Shown here: positions 47,242 to 56,665 of the stretch, piece after piece
Layout: the number at the start of each line of letters is the position of its first letter
Position numbering within the stretch: position 1 is the stretch's first letter
NCBI RefSeq assembly: GCF_004791695.1
Contig: NZ_SRSO01000001.1
Coordinates: forward strand, 1-64,000
Reading direction: 5' to 3'
Length of the DNA stretch: 64,000 nt
Origin: Flavivirga rizhaonensis
GTDB lineage: Bacteria; Bacteroidota; Bacteroidia; Flavobacteriales; Flavobacteriaceae
Notes under the pieces: model-generated
Databases searched by the model: none
What the model was told of the DNA's origin: nothing
What the model saw: the letters and a program-made list of their open reading frames with translations, nothing else
Position numbers and translations under genes: made by a program

Positions 47242-47772
47242 ATGGATCAAAACAAGACACGCGAGTTAACTTTGAAGGAGTTTGAAAATATTTTCAATCG
47301 TCTATATGACTCACTATGTCTTTTTGCTTATAAGTATGTTAATGATTTAGACCTTTCTGAAGATATCGTTCAGAATGTCTTTATAAAAGTATGGGAGGAC
47401 AAGGTTTCTTTTCGAGATCAAGATAAGCTAATGGGGTTTTTTTATACTGCTGTAAAAAATAGATCTCTCGATTTTTTAAGAAGTAAATATGCCAAAGATG
47501 TTAAGGCATATTCTCCACAGGATATAGAAACTCTACAAACGGAAAATTACTTTTTATCGGAAGCTATTGTATTAGAAACATCAGATATTATTGAAAGAAC
47601 AATCCAATCGCTACCTAATAAATGCGCTGAGGTCATGAGATTAAGTATTGGAGGTTGTACAAACAAAGAAATAGCCGAAGAAATGAACATATCCGTTTAT
47701 ACGGTCAAGGAGTATAAAAAGATTGCTTATCAAAAATTCCGAAAAACTTTAGGCTATTTAAGAATTAAATAA
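47242..47772 (+). CDS. ECF RNA polymerase sigma factor, copy 1 (orphaned)
   Basis: The 176-aa sigma-70 family protein has region 2 (RLYDSLCLFAYKYVNDLDL, DIVQNVFIKVWEDK) and region 4 (LPNKCAEVMRLSIGGCTNKE). It is closely related to the second copy at 48390 and was created by the same tandem duplication. Its recognition helix reads NISVYTVKEYKKIAY, while the second copy has DISVNTVKDHKKVAY, the form common in Bacteroidota. The following FecR is a pseudogene, so no local anti-sigma factor controls it. It could be unregulated, rewired or decaying. Confidence 0.9.
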   Translation: MDQNKTRELTLKEFENIFNRLYDSLCLFAYKYVNDLDLSEDIVQNVFIKVWEDKVSFRDQDKLMGFFYTAVKNRSLDFLRSKYAKDVKAYSPQDIETLQTENYFLSEAIVLETSDIIERTIQSLPNKCAEVMRLSIGGCTNKEIAEEMNISVYTVKEYKKIAYQKFRKTLGYLRIK

Positions 47773-47871
47773 AACTTTTTTAATTTTTCACCCCCTCTCT
47801 TTCTTTTTCTTTACGTTATAGTTGTATACAATTGTATGTAATTGTTTACAATCGTTATTGTTTTTTAATTT

Positions 47872-48085
47872 ATGGACAGTTCAGATAAAAATAAAAGGGA
47901 AGAACGTTTATAATTTATAAATAAATTAAATAATCAGAAAGCCCGAAATATTATCATAGGTAACGAAAAGCGAAGATATGCCAAACGAAAAATGATTTAT
48001 TGATATAGTGCGATAGCTGCATCTATAGTCATTTAGCTTGGCATAGCGTTTATTTTTAAATAGAAATGATGTTATCAACACGCTC
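47872..48085 (+). pseudogene. Decayed FecR anti-sigma factor, copy 1
   Basis: From ATGGACAGTTCAGATAAAAA onward the DNA aligns with the intact FecR gene at 49010. About 125 bp are missing between short repeated ATAAAA words. Stops then appear in frame (a TAA after GAAGAACGTTTA), the tryptophan codon of the conserved TATTGGTAT has become TGA, and later indels shift the frame. Recognisable similarity ends in the membrane helix region near 48085. Everything after that, including the whole periplasmic FecR domain, is gone. Confidence 0.85.
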
Positions 48086-48389
48086 TAACTTTAGTTGATA
48101 GCTTTATTAAAGTCTTATCTTTTAAGTTCAAGGCTCTGTTACAGAATTTTTTGTGTTTTGACCCAAAAGGTTAAAACCTGTGCTCAATTTGATTGGGTAT
48201 AAAACCAGCAAAATATCTCTATGGCTATGCTTCGAGAATAGTTGGTTTCAAGAAATTCTTTATTATTCTAGAAACACTGATAATTGTATTATCAAGCTTC
48301 TGGAAGATATATTTTAATATCCCCAAAGATATAGTGACCGTTCTTATTTAAAATGGAGGTTCCTTTTAAGAACTTTTTTTAACGAATAG
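48086..48389. other. Spacer between pseudogene and second sigma gene
   Basis: The first part (48086-48245) shows no coding potential and no clear match. From 48246 it is leader copy B, nearly parallel to 47096-47241, and ends in AACGAATAG before the ATG at 48390. The leader lacks the hairpin pair found before copy A. Confidence 0.6.
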
Positions 48390-48920
48390 ATGGATCAAAA
48401 CAAGACACACGAGTTAACTATGAAGGAGTTTGAAAATATTTTCAATCGTCTGTATGAATCATTATGTCTTATTGCTAATAAGTATGTTAATGATTTAGCC
48501 CTCTCTGAAGACATCGTTCAAGATGTTTTTATAAAAGCATGGGAGAACAAGGTGCCCTTTAAAAATAAAAACAAAATTGAAGGATTCTTTTATACAGCAG
48601 TAAAGAATAAGTCTCTTGATTTTTTGAGAAGTAAATATGCTAAAGATGTAGAAACTTATTCTTCGGAGGATTTAGAAACCCTACAAACAGAAAGTTACTT
48701 TTTAAGGGAAGCTGTTATAATAGAAGCATCAAGTCTTGTTGAAAGAGCATTGGAATTACTACCTGATAAATGTGCTGAGGCTATGAGATTAAGCATTGAA
48801 AGTTATACAAACAAAGAAATAGCTGATGAAATGGACATATCCGTTAATACGGTCAAGGATCATAAGAAAGTGGCCTATAAAAAACTCCGAAAAATGTCAG
48901 GTTACTTAGGAATTACTTAA
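48390..48920 (+). CDS. ECF RNA polymerase sigma factor, copy 2
   Basis: The 176-aa protein has region 2 (RLYESLCLIANKYVNDLAL, DIVQDVFIKAWENK) and region 4 (LPDKCAEAMRLSIESYTNKE, DISVNTVKDHKKVAYKKLRK). It is of the large Bacteroidota ECF class that pairs with FecR and SusC. The intact FecR starts 89 bp downstream. It should direct transcription of the SusC/SusD genes when released by FecR. Promoter sequence for this class could not be identified. Confidence 0.92.
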   Translation: MDQNKTHELTMKEFENIFNRLYESLCLIANKYVNDLALSEDIVQDVFIKAWENKVPFKNKNKIEGFFYTAVKNKSLDFLRSKYAKDVETYSSEDLETLQTESYFLREAVIIEASSLVERALELLPDKCAEAMRLSIESYTNKEIADEMDISVNTVKDHKKVAYKKLRKMSGYLGIT

Positions 48921-49009
48921 GAAGTAAATGATTTTTTTTAATCTTTTACCCCTCCCTTTCTTTTTCTTTACGTCATTAATATATACAGTGACTATTAATT
49001 CTTTAATTT

Positions 49010-50194
49010 ATGGACAATTCAGATAAAATAAAACCACTTTCGGAGAAGATTGTTACTTCTCTATTAAAAGATGAAACTTCCATCGATTTAGATACATTTA
49101 ATACACTTACCGAAGATGATAAGAAACATATCCTTTTTAGTGTTACTAATAAAAATAAAAGAGAAGAACGTTTACAGCTTAAAAATAAATTAAATAAGCA
49201 AAAAGCCTGGAAAGCGATAATCGGTAGTGAAAAGCAAAGTAATACCAAACGAAAAATGATTTATTGGTATAGTGGGATAGCAGCATCTATAATCCTTTTA
49301 CTCAGTATCACGCTTCTTTCAAATAAAAATGATGAATTAATTAATACAGCAATTGTAGCAGAAAACAATATCGTAATAGGCACGGACAAAGCCATTTTAA
49401 CATTAGAAGATGGTTCTGAAGTGCGTTTAGAAAAAGGCCAGATTTACCAAGCAAACAATATCACTAGCAATGGTGAAGAAATAATATATCTACTAGCCAG
49501 ACAGGCAGATCATACAGAAGCAAGAACAAAAGAAATTGCTTATAATACACTAACGGTTCCTCGAGGAGGGCAATTTCAAATAAAATTATCAGATGGCACT
49601 AAAGTTTGGCTAAATTCTGAATCCCAACTAAAATATCCAGTAGTATTTAATGGTTTAGAAACTAGGAAAGTAGAACTTGTTTATGGCGAAGCCTATTTTG
49701 ATGTGTCATCAAGTACATTACATAATGGTACGAAGTTTAAGGTGTACAATCAATCTCAGGAAGTCGAAGTTTTAGGAACTGAGTTTAATATCAAAGCCTA
49801 TAAAGATGAGGCAAACATTTATACGACATTAGTAGAAGGTAAGGTGGTTGTTAACTACCAAGATAAAAAACAATCCCTTGAGCCTAACCAACAATTAAAT
49901 CTAAATATCCAAAATAATAACATAAACATAACCAAAATTGACAATACGTATAAAGAAGTTTCCTGGAAAAAAGGCGAGTTTAATTTCAAAAACAAGACCT
50001 TAAAAGGTATCATGAAAACGCTTTCCCGTTGGTACGACATGGAAGTGATATTTGAAAACAAAAATGCTGAAGACAAAATATTTACGATATCATTCCAAAA
50101 AAGCTTTTCAATAGAAGAGATTCTGTCATCAATTAAATACGCAAATAGTATCAATGACTATAATATAAAAGGTAAGACATTAACCATCAAGTAG
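49010..50194 (+). CDS. FecR-family anti-sigma factor
   Basis: The 394-aa protein has a cytosolic N-terminal 80 residues that should bind the sigma factor, one membrane helix at about 84-104 (MIYWYSGIAASIILLLSI), then a periplasmic FecR domain (TVPRGGQFQIKLSDGTKVWL, NSESQLKYPVVF, KVELVYGEAYFDV) and a C-terminal STN-like DUF4974 domain (FNFKNKTLKGIMKTLSRWYD). It should read the state of the SusC transporter through the SusC signalling domain and free the sigma factor. It follows the second sigma gene and precedes the SusC gene by 1.1 kb. Confidence 0.92.
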   Translation: MDNSDKIKPLSEKIVTSLLKDETSIDLDTFNTLTEDDKKHILFSVTNKNKREERLQLKNKLNKQKAWKAIIGSEKQSNTKRKMIYWYSGIAASIILLLSITLLSNKNDELINTAIVAENNIVIGTDKAILTLEDGSEVRLEKGQIYQANNITSNGEEIIYLLARQADHTEARTKEIAYNTLTVPRGGQFQIKLSDGTKVWLNSESQLKYPVVFNGLETRKVELVYGEAYFDVSSSTLHNGTKFKVYNQSQEVEVLGTEFNIKAYKDEANIYTTLVEGKVVVNYQDKKQSLEPNQQLNLNIQNNNINITKIDNTYKEVSWKKGEFNFKNKTLKGIMKTLSRWYDMEVIFENKNAEDKIFTISFQKSFSIEEILSSIKYANSINDYNIKGKTLTIK

Positions 50195-50297
50195 AATACG
50201 GCATGTAAAAGTAACCTGCAACACTTTTAAAGAATGAGCTGACTGTTTGGTTTTTACATAAATTAAATAATAAGTTAACAATTAAATAGCCCTAGCC

Positions 50298-50747
50298 ATG
50301 AAAGCAAATATAATTTTATTTACACTATTCGATTTTGATCAGAATACTAATAACAACAGGGATAATATCACAAAAATAATAGATGATATTGCCGTAACCT
50401 TATCAGGTTGTTCTAGACTTGAATTATCCCCAGGTTCAATAAGAGGTGAAGCCCCAAATCTCACCTCTGTTGGCCTAAATTGTATTAATGCCATGTCCTT
50501 TACAGTAAAGGAATCTGCGATTGAATATGATGATTTATCAGTCAATTCTTTTCAACAAACATGGTCTAATGATAATGATCCAAACTCGGTATCGTATATG
50601 TTGCATATAAAAGATGTCTCGGGTTTAAAGTTTATACGAGTGTATAATAATTTAAGGCAAAAGGTGTTACAGATTAAAGGCATCGATGCAAGTCATTTAA
50701 CGAAAGGTTTGTATTTTTTCAAATATCTACGATTCAGTAGATTATAG
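50298..50747 (+). CDS. Short ORF, probable remnant of a secreted T9SS protein
   Basis: The frame is 149 aa. The C-terminal part (KFIRVYNNLRQKVLQI, then ASHLTKGLYFFKYL) resembles the last strands of a type A T9SS sorting domain. The N-terminus has no full signal peptide and the middle matches nothing I know. It sits in the gap between fecR and the SusC gene. The best reading is a decayed or internally deleted cargo gene. A true small gene remains possible. Confidence 0.45.
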   Translation: MKANIILFTLFDFDQNTNNNRDNITKIIDDIAVTLSGCSRLELSPGSIRGEAPNLTSVGLNCINAMSFTVKESAIEYDDLSVNSFQQTWSNDNDPNSVSYMLHIKDVSGLKFIRVYNNLRQKVLQIKGIDASHLTKGLYFFKYLRFSRL

Positions 50748-51292
50748 AAACTAAAAAAATATGAAGACGACGAACCAGTTAACGTGATAGTATGGAAGCA
50801 CATAAAAAACAAATAAAATAAGGCAGCAATTTCAAAAAGGGAACGGGAATGGTTTATATTTATTATTAAGTGAGAGAATTAATAATTCTAGACCGTTTTC
50901 GCCCTTTTAGATTAGGGACAGCATTATAAAAAGTTTTGAGAAAACTAAAGACTAGTGCTTAATGAGTCATTTGGAAGTAGTCAAATAGTAAGAAAAAGAT
51001 GAAGAATAATATAAATGAAAGGTAAATCGGTTTATCTTTAGTTTAATAAAAAAACAAAAACTAACCTTATGAAAAAGACATAACTATTTTGAAATATAAA
51101 AATTGAACAAGTAAAAATGAATATAAAATAAGGCAGACTCAAATACATAAAGGAGGAACGTAGCTTATACATAAACAGTATGAGGCTACATTCCTCTTTT
51201 TTAATGTTAATTACTTAATTAAAAAGTTAACTAAAAAAAGCAATCAAACTAACCCATGTTTTTTATTTAAGAAAACACTCTCAAAACTTATT
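50748..51292. other. 545-bp gap upstream of the SusC gene with repeats and hairpins
   Basis: No gene is seen. ATAAAATAAGGCAG occurs at 50813-50826 and again at 51123-51136, exactly 310 bp apart, each time ahead of an inverted repeat. The first is an imperfect hairpin between AAAAGGG near 50838 and CCCTTTT near 50903. The second is the hairpin at 51153-51196. This looks like a duplicated leader or intergenic unit. Confidence 0.5.
51153..51204 (+). terminator. Terminator-like hairpin upstream of the SusC gene
   Basis: GAGGAACGTAGC (51153-51164) and GCTACATTCCTC (51185-51196) pair with one mismatch around a 20-base loop and are followed by TTTTTTAATG. It could end transcription from the sigma/fecR side, or act as an attenuator, before the SusC promoter. 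Confidence 0.6.
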
Positions 51293-54200
51293 ATGCGCAG
51301 ATTTATATTGTTGATGTGTATCACATTGTTCAGTTTTATACCAAAGCATACATACTCTCAAAATACCAAGGTTGTCATAGGTTCAACCATGGAGGTAACC
51401 GTTTATGAAGTATTCGATATTATTTATGCACAGACGGATTATTCATTCATTTATGAAGACATTTGGTTTAAAGATCTTCCTAAAATAGTACTCAAAAAAG
51501 GAGCCATTCGCGTTAAAAAGTTATTAAAAATGAGTCTTCCAATGGAAGATTTCAATTTTGCTGTCATGGAGAATAATATCATTTTAATTAAGAAGAAAAT
51601 GAATGATAACAAGACCCAACAGCGAAGACTTTCTGGTGTCGTCTTAGATCAGGAAGGTCAGCCTATACAAGGCGCCACCGTTTTAATAAAAGGCTCAGCG
51701 AAAGGAACCATCACCAATTTGGATGGTCAGTTTAACATCATCGCTGCCCACTCGGAAACTGTTTTAGTATTCTCATCATTAGGGTATAAAACACAGGAGA
51801 TTACCATTGGCGATCAAAGTAGTATTAATGTAACCCTTAAGGAAGATATTTATAAATTAGATACTGTAGAAATTGTAGGATACTACTATAAAAGATCTCA
51901 ACGAGAGAATCCAGGGAACGTTTATAAAATAGATGCTAAAACCATAGAAAAGCAACCTGTATCCAATCCATTGGCAGCTATGAATGGTTATATTCCAGGA
52001 GTCAATATTGTTCAAAATACAGGACTTCCTGGTAGTGGTTTTAAGATAGAGATACGTGGTAAGAACTTTCTAGATGCAGGTACAGATCCGCTGTATATCA
52101 TAGACGGTGTCCGCTATGGTTCTAAATCATTGTCGTCTCCTGTTGTTAATCCTGTTTTGCCAGAAGGAGGTCCGTTAAGTTTGATTAATTATTTTGATAT
52201 TGAAAGTATTGAGGTGCTTAAGGATGCCGATGCCACAGCTATTTATGGTTCTCTTGGTGCTAATGGCGTGGTACTTATCACAACCAAAAGAGGTAAGGCA
52301 GGGGAAACCAAAATTAAAGTTAATGTTACTACTGGGTTTGCAAGGGTGTCACGCTTTATAAAATTATTAAATACGGAGCAATATTTAGACATGCGATTGG
52401 AAGGGCTTACCAATGATGGCTTTGCGCTTGAAACGATACTTTCTCCGATACAAGATGCCATGCCAGATTTGTTTGAATGGGATCAAAATCGTTATACAGA
52501 TTGGCAGAAGGTGCTTATAGGAGGTACGGCTAACCGAAACACGGGACAGCTGTCTTTTTCGGGAGGTAGTAAACAAACTCAGTTTATGTTCAGTGGGAAC
52601 TATCAAAATGAAACTACAGTATTCCCTGGAGATTCAAAATATGGGAAAGCTTCCGTACAAAGCAATATCAATCACCAATCGTCAGACAAGCGTTTTCAAA
52701 TAAATGTCTTAACGAACTATGTCGTAGACGATAATCGCCTACCGTTAGGTGGGCTTACGGCAGAAGCTTATAACCTAGCACCTAATGCTCCAGCACTCCA
52801 CAATGTTTATGGAGATTTGAATTGGGATGGATGGGTTCCATTTATAATGGATAACCCGTTGGGGCTATTAGAAGGAGAGTATCGGGCAAAGAGTAAGAAT
52901 CTTCTATTGAGTACGGTGATTTCTTATTGTCCCATACCTTCTCTGGAATTTAGAACCAATTTAGGTTATACGGATTATCGCAGAGAAGAGTATAAAGCAA
53001 CCCTACATACTGGATTTAATCCAGTTTTAGAATTGACAAGCATTACAGGGTCGTCAATTTTTATAAATAGAGCTTCGCGCCATTCCTGGAATGTAGAACC
53101 ACAGATTAAGTGGGAAAAGCGTTGGGGCAATACGAATCTTAATATCCTGGTTGGGACCACATTCCAGCAACGTGTAACAAACCAGTTTAGAATATCGGGA
53201 GAAGGTTTCCAAAATAATAATCAAATTTTGGATGTTTTCGCAGCCAATAAAATCTCAGATGGATTAGATCTAGAATCCAAATATAATTACCATGCCGTAT
53301 TTGGGAGGCTAAATTTTAACTGGACAGGAAAATATATTTTGAACCTTACGGGGCGGCGAGATGGCTCCAGCAGGTTTGGACCGGGTAAACAGTTTGGTAA
53401 TTTTGGAGCAGTTGGAGCTGCTTGGCTCTTTTCTGAAGAAACCTTCTTGGAGGATCATAAAATTTTAAGTTATGGGAAGCTCCGTTCCAGTTATGGAATA
53501 ACTGGTAGTGACAATATTGGGAATTATGGCTTTTATAACACCTATGAGACCCCGAAAAATGCAAGCTATGACGGATCGATACTATTACCGGATAAGTTAC
53601 GTAATCCAACTTTGGGTTGGGAAGAAACCAAAAAATTTGAAGTAGGTTTGGAGTTGGGGTTTTTACAAGATCGTGTGTTATTTACAATGGCATGGTATAG
53701 AAATCGCTCTTCAAGTCAATTGTTAGATATTCCTTTACCTGGAACGGCAGGTTTTAATTTCGTAAATACCAACTTTGATGCTACGGTGGAAAATATAGGT
53801 TTTGAAATAGACTTTCGGTCTGTAAATATTAAAAACACCGATTTTGAATGGACTACATCTTTTAATATTTCGATACCCAAAAATAAGCTGGTAAAATTTG
53901 ATGGATTGGAATATTCTTCTTTTGCAAATCAATATGTAGTAGGTCAGCCGTTAAATATTCAAAAGCTGTATCGTATGACTGGCGTCAATCCAGTGACAGG
54001 TATGTATCAGTTCGAAGATTATAATAACAATGGTGTTATAGATTCCGGTCCTCTCTTAGAAGATCGTCAATGGATCGAGGATACGTCTCCAAAATTTCAT
54101 GGAGGTCTAAACAATATTTTTAATTACAAGAGGTTAAGTTTGGAGCTTTTTTTCCAGTTTAAGAAACAAAGAGGAGCCGATGTTTTCTATGATTCAAATC

Positions 54201-54571
54201 ATCCCGGTGGTTTTTCTAATCAACATGCATTAGTATTAAATCGCTGGCAGAAGGGAGGAGACGAAGTTTCGGTACAGCGCTATACTATAGGTAGTAGTGT
54301 TCGGGGTGCAGAAGCGGTCACTGCTTATTCCAATTATCGTAATAGTAATGCTCGGTATACAGATACCTCTTTTATCCGGCTAAGAAATGTTTCTTTAAAC
54401 TATGCTATTCCTAAAGTGGGTATTTCTGGACTGGATGCCAGTATATATGTGCAAGGGCAGAACCTGTTCACTATTACAAAATCCTTAAAGGCAGATCCGG
54501 AACATTCAGGCGATATGATAACGCTTCCAGTTTTACGATACCTTACACTAGGGCTGGAACTGAGTTTTTAA
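51293..54571 (+). CDS. SusC/RagA-family TonB-dependent transporter with STN signalling domain
   Basis: This 1092-aa outer-membrane transporter has a signal peptide (RRFILLMCITLFSFIPKHTYS). An N-terminal STN domain (about 35-102, FDIIYAQTDYSFIYEDI) comes next, then a carboxypeptidase-D-regulatory-like domain (RLSGVVLDQEGQPIQGATV), a plug (NPLAAMNGYIPGVNIVQN, DPLYIIDGVRYGSK, ADATAIYGSLGANGVVLITT) and a large beta-barrel ending in LRYLTLGLELSF. The STN domain is the part that signals to FecR. It is 20 bp upstream of SusD. The ligand is unknown; a polysaccharide, peptide or other large nutrient is possible, and no degrading enzymes are nearby to tell. Confidence 0.95.
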   Translation: MRRFILLMCITLFSFIPKHTYSQNTKVVIGSTMEVTVYEVFDIIYAQTDYSFIYEDIWFKDLPKIVLKKGAIRVKKLLKMSLPMEDFNFAVMENNIILIKKKMNDNKTQQRRLSGVVLDQEGQPIQGATVLIKGSAKGTITNLDGQFNIIAAHSETVLVFSSLGYKTQEITIGDQSSINVTLKEDIYKLDTVEIVGYYYKRSQRENPGNVYKIDAKTIEKQPVSNPLAAMNGYIPGVNIVQNTGLPGSGFKIEIRGKNFLDAGTDPLYIIDGVRYGSKSLSSPVVNPVLPEGGPLSLINYFDIESIEVLKDADATAIYGSLGANGVVLITTKRGKAGETKIKVNVTTGFARVSRFIKLLNTEQYLDMRLEGLTNDGFALETILSPIQDAMPDLFEWDQNRYTDWQKVLIGGTANRNTGQLSFSGGSKQTQFMFSGNYQNETTVFPGDSKYGKASVQSNINHQSSDKRFQINVLTNYVVDDNRLPLGGLTAEAYNLAPNAPALHNVYGDLNWDGWVPFIMDNPLGLLEGEYRAKSKNLLLSTVISYCPIPSLEFRTNLGYTDYRREEYKATLHTGFNPVLELTSITGSSIFINRASRHSWNVEPQIKWEKRWGNTNLNILVGTTFQQRVTNQFRISGEGFQNNNQILDVFAANKISDGLDLESKYNYHAVFGRLNFNWTGKYILNLTGRRDGSSRFGPGKQFGNFGAVGAAWLFSEETFLEDHKILSYGKLRSSYGITGSDNIGNYGFYNTYETPKNASYDGSILLPDKLRNPTLGWEETKKFEVGLELGFLQDRVLFTMAWYRNRSSSQLLDIPLPGTAGFNFVNTNFDATVENIGFEIDFRSVNIKNTDFEWTTSFNISIPKNKLVKFDGLEYSSFANQYVVGQPLNIQKLYRMTGVNPVTGMYQFEDYNNNGVIDSGPLLEDRQWIEDTSPKFHGGLNNIFNYKRLSLELFFQFKKQRGADVFYDSNHPGGFSNQHALVLNRWQKGGDEVSVQRYTIGSSVRGAEAVTAYSNYRNSNARYTDTSFIRLRNVSLNYAIPKVGISGLDASIYVQGQNLFTITKSLKADPEHSGDMITLPVLRYLTLGLELSF

Positions 54572-54590
54572 TATTAAAAAAATAGACGTC

Positions 54591-56018
54591 ATGAGATTTA
54601 AACACAGAGAAACAGTACCTTATCGATGGTTTTTTATATTGACTATAAAACAATACAATCTATTGTATCTAACTATTTTGATGGGGTGCTTAACAGCCTG
54701 TACAGATTTTGTAGAGGTAGATCTACCAAAAAACTTAATATCGACAGAGTCCATTTATAAGGATGCATCTATGGCGAATTCTGCGATTCGTGCTGTCTAT
54801 TATCAAATGAGGACCAGTGGACTGGTATCTGGTGACGGTTTAAATGTCTCTATGGGGCTATACACCGATGAGTTGGATTATTACCTACTCGATCGGGAAG
54901 AGGCACTAGAGAATTACCAAAACCATACCGTACAGTCAGACGACCTAATTGTAGCAGATTTGTGGGACAGTGCCTATACCCAAATTTATACGGTCAATGG
55001 GGTTATAACGAATGTTGAGAGTTCGTTAGATTTGACTTTGGAAGATAAGAATCAATTTAAAGGTGAAGCCTTGTTTGTAAGATCCTATCTGCACTTATTG
55101 CTTGTGGAGCTTTTTGGGGACATCCCTTATGTTACCGAGACAGATTATTTAGTCAATAGAGACGTAAAACGTGCGCCGAGAGCTTTGGTATACAGTCATA
55201 TTATAAGAGACCTAAATTTGGCTGTAGACTTGTTGCCCGATGAGGATATTAGCGGAGAACGTATACGTCCCTATGCCGCAGTGGCTGAAGCGGTGCTTGC
55301 TCGTGCCTATTTATATTCTCAACAATGGGATCTGGCAGAGGCGATGGCCGATAGGGTTGTTACTAAGTTTGGGTCTTTAGAACCCGATTTGAACAAGGTC
55401 TTTTTAAAAGAGGCCTCAGGAACGATTTGGCAGTTTAAGCCAAATGCGGATGGTAATAATACTGGCGAGGGAAAAAGGTTCATATTTACTACTGTACCTC
55501 CATTTGATGTTGCTATGAACGATCTCTTGTTTGATGCATTTGAACCTGGAGATCTGCGCCAATCCTCCTGGATAAAAGAAGTTAGTAATGCTACAAATAC
55601 AGAAACTTGGTACCATGCTTTCAAATATAAGGAATCAGGCAATACGGATAGTTCATTGGAATATTCGGTACAGTTGCGTTTGGCAGAACTATATTTAATT
55701 CGTGCCGAAGCGAGAGCACATCTAGGTGATATTTCTGGAGCACAAGCCGATATAAATGTTGTTAGAAACCGAGCAGGATTGAATAATACAACTGCTATTA
55801 CATTAGATGAATTGTTGGATGCCATTTTACAAGAGCGTCGTGTAGAATTGTTTACAGAGCAAGGCCATCGTTGGTTCGATTTAAAACGTATGGGAAAAGC
55901 CGCCGAAATATTGGCACCGATCAAACCCAATTGGAAAGATACTCATATATTGTTACCTGTTCCAGATCTGGAGTTAACGCTTAATCCAAATTTATTACCG
56001 CAGAATGAAGGCTACTAA
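54591..56018 (+). CDS. SusD/RagB-family substrate-binding lipoprotein
   Basis: The 475-aa protein is a surface lipoprotein with lipobox LTAC (Cys37) after a long N-terminal region. It has the TPR-rich SusD fold: ANSAIRAVYYQMRTSG, ALFVRSYLHLLLVELFGDIP, LARAYLYSQQWDLAEAMADR and the end signature LLDAILQERRVELFTEQGHRWF with DLKRMGKA. SusD caps the SusC barrel and delivers the ligand. It starts 20 bp after susC, so the two form an operon controlled by the upstream sigma/anti-sigma system. Confidence 0.94.
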   Translation: MRFKHRETVPYRWFFILTIKQYNLLYLTILMGCLTACTDFVEVDLPKNLISTESIYKDASMANSAIRAVYYQMRTSGLVSGDGLNVSMGLYTDELDYYLLDREEALENYQNHTVQSDDLIVADLWDSAYTQIYTVNGVITNVESSLDLTLEDKNQFKGEALFVRSYLHLLLVELFGDIPYVTETDYLVNRDVKRAPRALVYSHIIRDLNLAVDLLPDEDISGERIRPYAAVAEAVLARAYLYSQQWDLAEAMADRVVTKFGSLEPDLNKVFLKEASGTIWQFKPNADGNNTGEGKRFIFTTVPPFDVAMNDLLFDAFEPGDLRQSSWIKEVSNATNTETWYHAFKYKESGNTDSSLEYSVQLRLAELYLIRAEARAHLGDISGAQADINVVRNRAGLNNTTAITLDELLDAILQERRVELFTEQGHRWFDLKRMGKAAEILAPIKPNWKDTHILLPVPDLELTLNPNLLPQNEGY

Positions 56019-56665
56019 AAGACTAGCTGTAATGTACGTTTAATGTTGTATTGATGTTTTAAATATTGATAATCAATGGTTTAGTTGCTGCGATGAAAGG
56101 GGTTGTGTCGTTCCGAACAAGGTAACGAGGAGGAATCTCATCCTTTTGAGATATATCGAAAGTCTATCTAAAGAAGCGAAGTCGAAAAGGTTTATAGAAC
56201 CTAACAAGTTTAAATAGGTTTAGACTGCGCTCTTTGTCATGGACTAAGTCATATCGAAAAGAGGTACGATTGAGATATCACATAATACAACGTCAAGTTC
56301 GGCGTAAACAATACTCAAAAAAATAAGTTAATATCTGACATACAAATGTTTGTCATGTCGACAGAGCGAAGCATGAGTGACGAGACATCTCACTATGATG
56401 AGATTCCCTGCTGGCAGGCTCCTCGAAAGCTCCGCTTTATATCTTCAAACAAAATATATTTTGTTTTCGATAGCGTTCGGAATTGAATGACTAGGTTTCT
56501 TCTTTGAAATATTTTAAAATACTGATTATCAATTTATAGTGAATCGAATTGATGTTAATACAGGTTTAGTATTAATAAAATGGTGTGATTTCTCACTGCA
56601 TTCGAAATGAACTAGCCAATTATGTTTATAAGGTTGTTATTTTTTTTGTTACACCAAAAATCTTT
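56019..56665. other. 647-bp gap with dispersed repeat modules
   Basis: No gene is seen. The gap contains AGGAGGAATCTCATCCTT (56128-56145, also at 36688-36705), an ATCTCA/TGAGAT hairpin within it, ACAAGTTTAAATAGG near 56208 (similar at 36531), the module CAGAGCGAAGCATGAG near 56362 (similar at 14903) and CTGATTATCA near 56521. It separates the susCD operon from the convergent MauE-like gene. Confidence 0.55.

Noticed and set aside
47242..48920. Sigma-gene duplication as an assembly artefact
   Set aside because: The two copies differ at many positions in both coding and leader DNA, and the pseudogene differs strongly from the intact fecR, so they are real diverged copies.
55319..55930. 203-codon minus-strand open frame opposite the SusD gene
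   Set aside because: It is fully contained in a convincing SusD gene, its translation has no domain or signal peptide, and it follows codon structure of the other strand.
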